In this document: one piece after another, positions 37,262 through 47,486 of the stretch
Layout of the letters: every line of letters starts with the position of its first letter
Numbering within the stretch: position 1 is the first letter of the stretch
DNA from: Watersipora subatra
Taxonomy: Eukaryota; Bryozoa; Gymnolaemata; Cheilostomatida; Watersiporidae
Direction of reading: 5' to 3'
Assembly: GCF_963576615.1 (NCBI RefSeq)
Contig: NC_088717.1
Location: 54,656,526 to 54,720,525, forward strand
DNA: 64,000 nt
Translations under genes and position numbers: made by a program
The notes under the pieces: generated by a model
Databases searched by the model: none
What the model was told of the DNA's origin: nothing
The model's input: the letters and a program-made list of their open reading frames with translations, nothing else

Positions 37262-37450
37262 AAAAATTTCATCGAAAATTATAAATATTTTTCTATTATT
37301 TGAGATTTGTTTGTTTTAGGGGATGTGACTGCCAGGACGTTTTCAAATTAAAATAGGCTAAACCTGACCGCAGTTGAAACGCTCAGAAAAAATACATCTA
37401 TTTTTAGCGTTTCGACAAAGATCAATTTTGCCGATTTTATTTTAAGTTCA
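37262..37450. mobile_element. truncated FB-1 foldback, copy 3
   Basis: Matches the left arm and the start of the right arm of the 10396-10836 element (TTTTCTATTATTTGAGATT, TGCCAGGACGTTTTCAAATT, then GCGTTTCGACAAAGATCAAT). Confidence 0.6.
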
Positions 37451-38220
37451 TCCGAAGGTTTCCACGCTTTCGATGGGCCATTGCCAAGGAGAGGTTTGGT
37501 AAAACTTGACCTTTGTAAGCCTTTATATAAGTTGTTAAAAACAATATTTTGCCGCTGATGATAATAATGATGCCTAAGAACTACTAAAAGTTGATGTTTA
37601 TCTCTATGGCTTGGAATAAAGTAATATTCCACAGCAATAAAAATCGTTCTCGTAGCCGTTGGGCAAATAACTGTTGGAGTTAATGATGTTGAGGTCGAAT
37701 TATCTAAAGCATTTTATCATTGCGTGGGAACGGACCAAACAAATCCACTCGAGTTAACCAAAGGATCGAGATAAAATTTTACATTTCATCTGAGGGCGAG
37801 TTACATGTATTTAAGTTTGACTGTTATTATTACATCACCGCCAAAAATTTCTAAAATGTTGGGGCGGCTCAGCCGGCCGGTCGCTCCAGGGAGTATGGAT
37901 CTTCTTCAGAAGGAAAAGAAAGATACACTGTACATGTATAGGAAAATAAGGGTATAATAACAAATGGCGCACCAGTCTCTGATACAGAAGGTACTGACTG
38001 CGATGTTTATGCGATCTTTCCGCGAGCGCAATTGTCAGTACTGTCGCTGATTTCCTATTACTTTTTGTGAAATGTGCCCCTTTTGGTAAAACTGAAAAGC
38101 GCTTGTAAACCTCTGCATTGTTTGTTTAAATTACTTACTAAACGTAAGCGAACAAAAAAAATATTTATGACTGAAAAAGTGATTTTACTAGGAATGAGTT
38201 TATAAGTTTCTATTTCACAG
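37451..38220. other. no gene seen
   Basis: Unique sequence upstream of a candidate exon pair; no feature supported. Confidence 0.3.
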
Positions 38221-39266
38221 ATTTGTAGTTTTCACATTGTGGGCTCATGTTTCGATTGGAGAGAGCGTTCATTGGAGGCTTCATGTGTCAGATTCTTCTG
38301 ACATAACGGGAGTATGTAGGGCTAGTCCTGCAGTCCATGTCTATCGTAAACAACGGGTAAGTATCGTACCTTTTTCTAACCTAATTATTATTGATGTTTT
38401 TGTATTATACCCTAATTCATTATGGTACCCAGCTGTTTTTCAAGAAAAACATCTTGCTTGCTCCATTGTCAAAGTTAAAAGAAACCTTACTAATCGACAT
38501 TCTAGGTCTTCAGTGTTGTAATTCTCATACCAATAATAAATAAAACAGAGATACTGTAATTGAAAAGCATCTTTGAAAGCATCTTTCAAGTAACTCAAGA
38601 TTGCTGTCATTAGTAGGCTATCAAAGCTTCAAGTAAGAAACAGTCTTTTGTCTATTCTTTTTACGGGCTGGTTTGAGCAGAATGCTCTGGATGGTATGGT
38701 GTTTTGATAAGTTACTGTACGACTCTGTTTAGCTATGGCATTGCTTTTCTATTATGTGATAGATTGCCACATTAACACGACACAGCCTTGAAACCTTCAG
38801 ATTGTTTCGCATATCTGGTGTCCCTGCATAAACACGATTTCCGCATCATTTTACCAAGAAAAAGTTTCCTCCATCTTCAGCTTTTTCCTTAATATTAACA
38901 TCATTGTTAAATACAAAAAAGGTAAATAGGTAATTGTGCGGTTGTATTTACCGTAAGTGTAATCAGTGCAGATTATCATGAGGTAACCTTAAGACATAAC
39001 TTGCTGTACGAAAGCGCAACTGTACGTTTGATGCTGTAACTAGTTTAGATAACCCTGCTTTTTATTGGTTCTTGCAGATTAAATTAGCTGGGATACGCTC
39101 AAGTGAAATGTATTTCCTTGTGTTCTGTTTGATGCTATACCATACTTCAATAAGAAATGATCTAACTGTATTTTGTTTTGTAATTACATGTAGCTGTTTT
39201 ACATTGTGTTTTAGTGAAGAGTTATGCAAAACCAGTCTTATGTCAAGAAGGAGACTGAGGACCTAA
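38221..39266 (+). CDS. candidate two-exon 3' end of an unrecognised gene
   Basis: Exon 38221-38356 lies behind TCTATTTCACAG and ends CAACGG|GTAAGT. It reads FVVFTLWAHVSIGESVHWRL and ends VHVYRKQR. Its phase 0 end joins exon 39078-39266 (behind TTCTTGCAG), reading IKLAGIRSSEM, a hydrophobic stretch YFLVFCLMLYH and ending MSRRRLRT with a stop. Phase agreement and strong splice sites are the evidence. The hydrophobic part could be a membrane segment. No family recognised and no first exon found. Confidence 0.35.
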
Positions 39267-39572
39267 CATGTCGCAATGTTGAGCAGGTACCTGATAATCC
39301 TGACAAACTTTGGCCTATCTGAGAAAGATGGCAACTTTGACAATTATCAGAAGTACACATGGACCACAAGTTCTGCCTCGCTGTATTTGCTTTTGAAGTA
39401 CGGTATTTAAACGGTACGGTAGCAAATATAGTATATAGCCATCTGCATTTATTAACCTCGATGAGTCATAACAACTGAAGTTGTCTTTTAAAATAATACT
39501 TGATGTAGAATCGAAATACCAGATAAGTTTTGACATTATTGTTGCATTGTTTTGAGTGTATTTTATAAGAAA

Positions 39573-40330
39573 CATTGGAGGTTGTTTTCTTCTTTCATTC
39601 GTAATAAATGTACATAACTAATCAGACGGTACCAAAAGAGTTTACAGTAGTTTGCATTTTAATATGTTCACAGAGCGAGTTAATTCCTAAAGATAGCGAA
39701 AATCTTTTACCTAATTATCTGCATTGCTTATAGCCAAATGAATTTCAATGTTTGGTGCCAGCTGTAAGAGTGAAAGTATTGGACAGTGGCATACTAGCCT
39801 TCATCAGTGGTTCACTTGTCAGATAGAAGTCTGCACTGTCGTTATAGTAGTTTGGCAAGCTTTTCGGTCATGCTGTAATGTTATGTACGTATATTGTTTA
39901 TTTTGGGACAAATAAGTTAACAGAAGTCGACAGGTAACAAATAACATAGCTAGATATATTTTGCTGAATCTTCTTTATTCAATTTATATGTAGTAAATGC
40001 GAATGATAATCGCAGGTAGCTGTTTACCAATATTGAAAGATAATAACTAATATTTAATCAATTCTAAATCATTTATAAATTAATTTCTATGAAATGCTAG
40101 AGATTCTTGTCTTTGATGTTCATTTGAAGCTTGTGTATATCTTCGGATTGGCATCCATATGCTATCACTACAGTTCCAACATAACATGAGCTCGTAAGGA
40201 TTAATCTTTTAAAATGTAGTACCAGTCTTAGTGGAGTTATCATCTCTCGCTCGCTTCCTTTGAAATCGACTGCATATGTTCCTAGAAGGCCTAAATCTCT
40301 CAACGAAACAACTGTGTAATTATGAAAGCA
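39573..40330 (-). other. inverted twin of the gypsy insertion, with ORF tail
   Basis: The minus strand is open from about 40350 to a stop at 40097: LRDLGLLGTYAVDFKG, LRLVLHFKRLILTSSCYVGT and GCQSEDIHKLQMNIKDKNL. The same tail occurs at 34640-34750 with mainly conservative changes (TVVIAYG versus TVMIAFG). This copy extends further 5' than the one in the gypsy element, so it may be nearer the source. Product unknown. Confidence 0.45.
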
Positions 40331-41955
40331 TAGGTCACAAATAATTCACAATCACAGTACAATTTATTCACATATGAATTAGTGTACTGTATTTCATAAA
40401 CTACCATAATAAGAGCATTCGGTAGTTGAGGTATATAACTGTAGGCTGTGGGCCGAGCAGGCAAAAGAGCTCTAGAAATGATGTTTCGTCGGCACCCCCT
40501 TTCAGTGGCAATTTCTGCAGTGATTCAGACTAATTTGGGTATGGAGAATTCAAAACTGAAGAGTTGCCGCAGCTACCATTCCCACTTCTATGAGAAATTT
40601 GATGAAAAAAATGATATTTTAGGATTTATCTCCCCTGTAAATAAAATTCCTTCCGTAGAAGCATCAGATTTGCAACTTTTTATCATAATTATTTTGCAGT
40701 GATTTAGGATGTCAGTGGTGAAGTCAAAATTCTTCTTCTATCCATTTTCGAACATTCCATATCCTACGATTGTTACACGCACTTGCAAACTTTATACATG
40801 TTTATACATAATATTATACGGTATGGTATGTACACAGTTTATAATTGTATGGTTTAATAGATTTATTCTACAAAAAAAATTCAAAACACTATAATTATGT
40901 TTTAGAACCTGACACTGATGAATCATAGAAAATAATAAGATACAAGATAAGTGCATTCATGGTTTGAGCTTTTACATGACTGGTGTAGACCACATACATG
41001 GATCTCAAGAAATTAATTTAATAAACATTGACTAAGCACACAGGTCAAACACTTGGTCATTGTCTAGAAAGGTGAAAAAACCCTTTTTAAAGAGCCTGAA
41101 AGGTCTGTTTCCAATGGTGTATGTCTTCAGCTTGTCTGCAAGGGCTACCAGATTCACAGAACATGCTGTCAGTGACTGACTAACAACAGCAAAATAGAGC
41201 TTACTAGGAGAAAACGCAGTGAGGTGAGTGAGTATTTTTTTAGACTTGTGATACTTTGCCACTCTAACATTTAAGGTGAGATAACGTGACTTATAATTAT
41301 TCTATAAAATAATTATTGTGTAATTTAATTACATAAGTAATAATCATGATGAAGATGAAAGGAATGCTGACATTGTAATCTGTACAAACCAGCAGTGGTG
41401 GCTACTGATCAAGATGGTTGTATTCAGTTTGAAAAATAACTAAATTTCAATCCAACCAGGCATTAACCATTAGTCTTACCCTCGTTTATCAAATGGACAA
41501 ATCATGCATGTATTCACTCTAGTTTAAGGGTCTAAGCTGACTAAGTGGTAGTGATCTCCCCAGTCAATGCTGTCCTGGCGTTCATTTAGCTACTTGAAGA
41601 GAGTCGGAAACCTGCTACTCATGATACACCTTGTCAAGATGAAGACAAGCCACCAAAGAAAATCACAAGATCCAATTCTGCTGTCCATTTATATGCATCA
41701 AGACCTACATTTAAACATATATGCAGGATTTCGCACACAAATCAACTACTAACAAAGCTGTCCTTCATGTGGCCAAAACTGTGTCTGCTGGTATGTCCAT
41801 CTATCCTGTATATTAACCTAAGGTATGATTTCTTCAGTTGCTTTGATTATGATTAAGTAATTGATAAGCACTGCTTTGTATTGTTTTGCAGACCAACTTG
41901 TACTGATATGGCACCAATGATTGGCATCATATCGCCCTACATGCAGCTATGACCC

Positions 41956-42088
41956 TAGCCTGTCTTGACAAACTGTTGTTTTTGCGGAGTTGTCCCCCGT
42001 CGAGCGGGCGAGCAACACAACTGTTGTGTTGCTCGCCCGCACGACGGAGGACAACTTCGCAAAAACAACAGTTTGTCAAGACAAGCTA
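41956..42088. repeat. 133 bp near-perfect palindrome
   Basis: Arms of 65 bp around a CTG centre at 42021-42023. The central 25 bp are perfect and only a few mismatches occur over the whole arms (left ...GCGGAGTTGTCCCCCGTCGAGCG versus right GAAGTTGTCC-TCCGTCGTGCG). It is GC-richer than its surroundings. It is either a head-to-head duplication of a short segment of the element's own ORF or a small foldback insertion. Confidence 0.85.
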
Positions 42089-42589
42089 CTATGGCCCTCA
42101 CAACGGATTTAAACTCCTGTTGACATCTTCAAGCATGGTTTCACGTAAACAACTTTTAATTTTGAGAGCGGTGCACTTGTCTACATATGCAGATGGATCG
42201 AAGAATGCTGATACCATCAAACAGGAAGAACGCATGGTTTATAGAACTTTAATCAAGATGTGGTTGCTTTAGAGATGGCCTCTCATAACAAGTGTTATGA
42301 CGAGTATATCTGCGTAATGCTCGATACACAACTGCGTAAGTGGTGAAACTGTTGATTAATCTTGGCTCAACAGAATAAATTAAGATTGTTCACTAGTTAC
42401 CTATGGTATCTTGGAACTTTTTATGTAAGGGGACAAGCTGAGAGCTGTGCCTCTAACTGCAGTTTGTGGATATTACAGTCTAGGTTCCCAGAGGGCAACT
42501 GAGTTAGAAACCTTCTCAGAGGACTAGTTTATATCTATAGCAGACATGATCAAACTACCATAAAAGCAGTGACTCCGAGCTATTGAGGA

Positions 42590-43450
42590 TGAGGGGCCAT
42601 CCTTGCGGATGCCATGGCGGTTATCCAAACCCTGCCTGTCAGTGCCATTTCTTCAACATTCCATCAACTTGCTGATACCATGCTTGATGTGCCTATCGCT
42701 CAAACTAAAAAATACAAGGCTGCTTGTGTGGGTTTTGTGATCGAAAACTTTTGCAAGAATAGAGCTACTAAGGCTACTAAGCTCGGAGATAAACTTCCAA
42801 TGTGAAAATCTCATAGGTTTGCACGATTTCTTTAGCTGTGATGCAGTTTCATCTTTTGCAGGCAAAGAGAAAAAGAGTCATAGGAAACTCATCAAAACAG
42901 AAGTCGACTTTCAGAAAGGACTCTGAGAATCATTTAAGTTTTGGGGCAACTTTATTCTCTCTGTGAGACTTACACATGCAGACTCTATGGCCAAGAAAAT
43001 AGCATCGATGAAAATGGCACAGACTTCAACTGACTAAGGGACAGACTTTTTGTGATTAGGTTTAGGCCAAATAGTCCATTCCTTCAATCGCTGAAAAACC
43101 ATGTGCATTGTGTCAATTGTGTAGCAGCTACCTACATGTATATGGAAAGAGGCAACGACCCAACTTGCGAATGCACTATTTCCTTCTTTACATCGGTGGA
43201 TTCTGGGCAAGAAAAACGATAAGTATGCTGTCAAGTGTCATACAGGAATCATCGCCTCACTTGATATTTTACAAGCAGTTCTATGGTAGTGTCAAAAATC
43301 TAGGTGCTGAGGGAACTGATGTGCCAGTATCATGGCAAAGCTGCCTTACACAGAGCTTTGCACATGCGTGCACTAAGACAAAGCTGAAGCGGCAGTTGCA
43401 AAGGATGCCGATGGTGAGGACAATGACTAAGAACTCAACATATTAGACAA
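42590..43450 (+). pseudogene. decayed HEEADTR-family transposon ORF, copy 2
   Basis: Collinear with 11460-13090: LPVSAISSTFHQLADTML, QTKKYKAACVGFVIENFCK, then LGD-C-NLIGLHDFFSCD and SFAGKEKKSHRKLIKTEV in shifting frames, a TRLYGQ-like part near 42975, and a cysteine-rich tail (C-CTKTKCS-like, around 43345-43430; ELCTCVH in the sequence) ending in an acidic DGEDND. That order, with a final cysteine-rich segment, fits the family. The HEEADTR block itself is not visible in this copy, although the 41950-42330 part may hold N-terminal remains. Many stops. Confidence 0.6.
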
Positions 43451-44020
43451 ATAGTTAGAATACGTGATATTTTGAAATATCCCAGTTCGTTTTGTAAGAA
43501 TGTTGATATTAGCTACTAATAATAGGCCTACTACTAATAATAATGCTAATAATAATCACCATGTTCACAGTGCTTGCAGCCTTTTTATTATTTCTTATGA
43601 TTCATCAGTGTCAGGTTATAAAACATAATTATAGTGTTTAGAATTTTTTTGTAAAATAAAGCTATTAAACCATACAATTATATACACGTGTACATATACT
43701 ATATACATGTATATAGTTTACATGTGCATGTAACAACCGTAAGGTAAGGGATGTTTGACAATATATATATAAAATGAATTTTGACTTTGCCACTGACATT
43801 CTAAATTGCTGCAAAATAATTATGCTAAAAGTTACAAATCTGATGCTTCTATGGAAGGAATCTTATTTACAAGGGAGATAAATCCTAAAATATCATTTTT
43901 GGCAGCTGCGGCGACTCTTCAGTTTTGCATTCTCCAAGTTAGTCTGAATCACTGCCGAAATTGCCACTGAAAAAGGTGCCAACGGAAATGCAAGATAAAC
44001 TGCCTTAGCCCACGGCCTAG

Positions 44021-44739
44021 TGGTAGTGCTAGCCGTAATCTTCCGTCGCGTTCGCGAAAGGTGCCTATGCCTACACGCGATGATGTTGCTGATGACAAAG
44101 GGAGACAATAACAAACTGTGTTTTATACGATAGTTGGAAATCGCTAAAAGATTAAGTGAATAACTCTATTTAATAATCAAACGGAAATACTGCGAGTAAA
44201 ATAACTGGGCTCATCAATTTTATCCACCGATTGGTACGTTTTAAATTTTATGCAGCTTTGTTTTTCTTGTGATATTGATACTCGTAGATGCTCATCAGCT
44301 TAGACTGAATCGTTTGACACAAATAAGTTGTATGAGCTTGCTCTGATGGAGCAAATAGACCATATTTTTTGTGTGATTACTGTGATGACCGTCGTTTTTC
44401 TCCCAAACTTTGCAGCATGCTACCTGAATGTACATTTTTGGGGAAAAGTGGTCAAGAATAATTAAATTTACCAATGTTCTTCTATACGTTCAAATTGTAA
44501 AGGACTAGTCATTTAATTTGTAACATTTAATTAAGTTAGCACAGTCTAACAACTCAGCACGCAGCATTCTTTTCTGACTTAAACTTGCAAAATTAATAAC
44601 GTCTTTTATATACATGTAATAGTTAATTCGGTATACTTTTTATAGCTTTTAATCGTAAGATTGCTATTTTAATGATTTTTGTTGTTTTGAACTTTTCACT
44701 ACTTTTGCTTTCATACATTTTGAGTAATGTAGTTGAGAG
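44021..44739. other. no gene seen
   Basis: AT-rich sequence between two transposable elements; nothing supportable. Confidence 0.35.
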
Positions 44740-44926
44740 CAGACCTGCCAACCCAAGAGTGGGGCAATGCGTGATATTTGGTTTTGGGGCAATTGATGTA
44801 TCAATGAATGATAGCATACGGTATATAAATTTTTTGAAGTTGGGGCAAAAATCTCACGCATTTTCATTTTTTCTTTGGGGTGATTGCGTGAGTCTCACGC
44901 CCAATGCGTGAGAGTTGGCAGGTATG
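44740..44926. mobile_element. hAT-type MITE (187 bp) with 8 bp target duplication
   Basis: Termini CAGACCTGCCAAC and GTTGGCAGGTATG are inverted repeats starting with CA, flanked by GTTGAGAG on both sides (44732-44739 and 44927-44934). An 8 bp duplication is the hAT hallmark. The interior is rich in TCACGC/GCGTGA motifs in both orientations. Confidence 0.85.
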
Positions 44927-44934
44927 GTTGAGAG

Positions 44935-45682
44935 GTTTTATTCATTTCATCGTCAATTCTTAAATTCACCTCGTTACATGGTAGGACTGTTATAGAAGTT
45001 ATTTTAGTTGTTTGTATGCCTTTGAGTTAGTTACCAATTTTTGCTTTTTTGTCAGGGTTGAACAAAATTTCTTGGGCTGGTAAATACCGCTGAGAAAAAT
45101 ATGGCTTCGACCGTCCGCCCTAAATACTCCGGGAGCAATTGGGAAAAAATATCAAAAGTTAAAATGGAGCACTAAATTTGAACTGTTATGTTTCTTGGTG
45201 TCTTTTTATGGTCTAAATAAACTATTTCCACGGAAACTAAAAGCACTGAAAGCATTTTAGCAAGCCACCAGGCGGTCTTCCAGTCTCACGAGCCATAGTG
45301 ATGGTATTAAGCCGTCGTGTTAAGCCTCAATGTATGACACCAAAACAAAAGTGAGGCAAAACGCAGTTTCAAGCAAATGGTGGCATGAACTTCGTCTTTT
45401 TCCCCAGACTTTTATACCCGAGTTGCATATGCTTGTAGTTAGATAATAAAATGATTATGCGCATTTCCCTTTGAAGTTATTGTCAGTTGTCTGCAAATAG
45501 TACTATTAAAGGATTATTATTTGACTATAGATCATAGCTAGAATCCTGTGAGCATTAAATTATAGGAGTCTTCATTTGAGTAAAATTCTTTTCAACCCAT
45601 GTTTGAATTGAGTGAAATACTTTTAGCAAAATAGAGGCTAATTGTAACAATAAATCCAATCCTCGTTATCTAGATTGAAAGG
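44935..45682. other. upstream region of the next gene, no feature resolved
   Basis: No exon, repeat copy or convincing TATA/initiator pair could be chosen. Confidence 0.3.
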
Positions 45683-47486
45683 ATGAGCTATACTTTCTTG
45701 TACAAAACGATTGTAGGTCTTTTGGTTATTCTAAGTTGTGGTACATGTGTTGCTCGATGGAATAGAACTGACAAAAGTTCAACTGGTTTGTTTACAGTTA
45801 AATGGCCTGAAAAGGTAATAAATAACACAAACCCATATTTCTCTTGTGAAACGTCGAAATTTGTCGTGCTTTTCAATAAAAATGGGTTTACCGCTTTTTC
45901 ACAAGGTACTTACTAGCAAATACCTTTTTTTTCAACCATCTGAGATAAACTCAATTGTTCCCGGGAATTTGTTCGGACCAATTTGTTCGGACTAATATAG
46001 GCCTATATGTCATAAGCATGATGATTTATTAATATTCTTTAAAATAGAAAGTTGTAAGGGCTTTCTGCTATACATAAGCAATCTGTTCAAGGACTATGCT
46101 TGCAAAGAAAAATGGTGTTAACTTATATATTGAGTGTTTTGGGTACTAAATTGGAAATGCAACATTTTAAAGGTGCCAAAGAATTATCTATATTACTATT
46201 AACAAGCAACTATCGCAGTTTACATTATCGACAAGGAGATTAGCATGAATATAGATTAAGGTTAGTGATAGCGTAATGATCACTATATCGCCTTTAACAA
46301 ATTCTGACTGCTATGAATATCTACTGATTTACAATGTTTCCATTTTCTTAAAATTTAGTATGAAAACTATATTGGCGTTTATTCTATTACGTTTTCAATA
46401 TTTTTCCTAGAATATTTCGATCCCAGTTGATTGTGAGATGATGAAAACTGTACCCATAATGTTATTAAGATTGTATTATTTTCTTTAGGAGTATACACTC
46501 TTTAAATACCGATTATTTTGTATTTGCTTTTGTATTTGTTGCTAAGGAATCAAATTATTACACAATGAAAAAAGCTTAAGAGTGTTATTAATATGATATG
46601 TTATGATCATTTTAACATATGAACCTTTTGACATGCGGTTTGAAAATGTTCAAGTATTTGGTTCAACGTCTGAGCAACACCTTGCAAGCTATTTGCTAAT
46701 GGGGATGTATTATCCCAGACTAAAGACACCAAACAAAACACTAGTAACCTTACAGTATTCATAACAAAACATAAAACATAGACTGGCAAGCACTATGCAC
46801 CAGCACTGAGGTATCCATATGGACTTGTTTTACCTGTCCTGAAAATTTAGGATTTATCCTCTTCTCTTTTCACGTCAAATAATTGTCATTAAATTAAGGA
46901 ATAGTTAAGCCATTAACTTTTGCCAACTGTTTTCTGGCATAATAAACAGGTTAAACAATGCCGGTTGAATAGGTAGTATATAGTTTATAATATTTTTTGG
47001 GATAAATATATGATACTTGATTATTTGGCTCGCTGACGATGCATTCTGCATAAACTAATTATTGCCTGTGTGCTCTTTCTAGCATCTCTACTCATGAATA
47101 TGAAGAAATCTTTATGGTATAAGGGTTTAGATCTCAATGTATACATTCTTTGTAGGTGCTCAGATTGCGTCTTCTATACTATTGGCAATATCGACTTCAA
47201 AGAATGGTGAGTTTGCCAAGTGTTGCATTATGAAGAATATTGAATGTATATGGCTCTCTCATCCCCGATGTATGCTCTGCTGAATATCTTTTGATAAAAT
47301 GTACCACCCTCACTTATTTATGCAATTGACTATATCCATGGTATATTCCAACAAAAATTGACTACAAAACCTCTTGATGAAATCTGCGTGGTGAATCATC
47401 TAATCTGTTGAATAGGATACAACCGGCCTCCACAACTTATCCCTTGCACTCCGGCACATCCTGCAACAGTTCATGGACAGCTCTAA
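45683..47486 (+). CDS. candidate small secreted protein, three exons
   Basis: Exon 1 (45683-45905) starts AAAGGATGAGC and opens with a signal-peptide-like run: FLYKTIVGLLVILSCGTCVA, cleavage plausible before RWN. N-glycosylation sequons follow (NRT, NNT). It ends CACAAG|GTACTT in phase 1. Exon 2 (47156-47206) lies between TTTGTAG and GTGAGT, is 51 nt and phase 1-1, reading AQIASSILLAISTSKN. Exon 3 starts at 47416 after GAATAG and in phase reads GYNRPPQLIPCTPAHPATVH and stops at 47484. Total 114 residues. No family is recognised. Exon 3 overlaps the start of the modular gene in a different frame, so one of the two models may need a different exon join. A fused transcript would put a signal peptide on a nuclear-looking protein, which I think unlikely. 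Confidence 0.4.

Larger units (their letters stand above)
40441..44020. mobile_element. 3.6 kb transposon with long inverted terminal repeats
   Basis: Left arm about 40441-40939 and right arm about 43581-44020 are reverse complements of each other. Shared landmarks include GCAGTGATTCAGACTAA, AAATGATATTTTAGGATTTA, GAAGCATCAGATTTG, TTGTATGGTTTAATAG and CCTGACACTGATGAATCATA. Arms are about 440-500 bp with small indels. They enclose a decayed HEEADTR-family gene (next entry but one) and a 133 bp palindrome. No clear target duplication was found. The association of long inverted repeats with this ORF family suggests a DNA transposon, superfamily not assigned. Confidence 0.75.

Noticed and set aside
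41032..41262. Minus-strand 76-codon frame inside the long-TIR transposon as its transposase
   Set aside because: Short, single fragment, no recognised motif and opposite to the HEEADTR remnant.
46615..46764. Minus-strand ~51-residue peptide starting MNTVRLLVFCLVSLVW, signal-peptide-like
   Set aside because: Only the hydrophobic start supports it; it lies in an intron of another model and has no homology, promoter or splice evidence.
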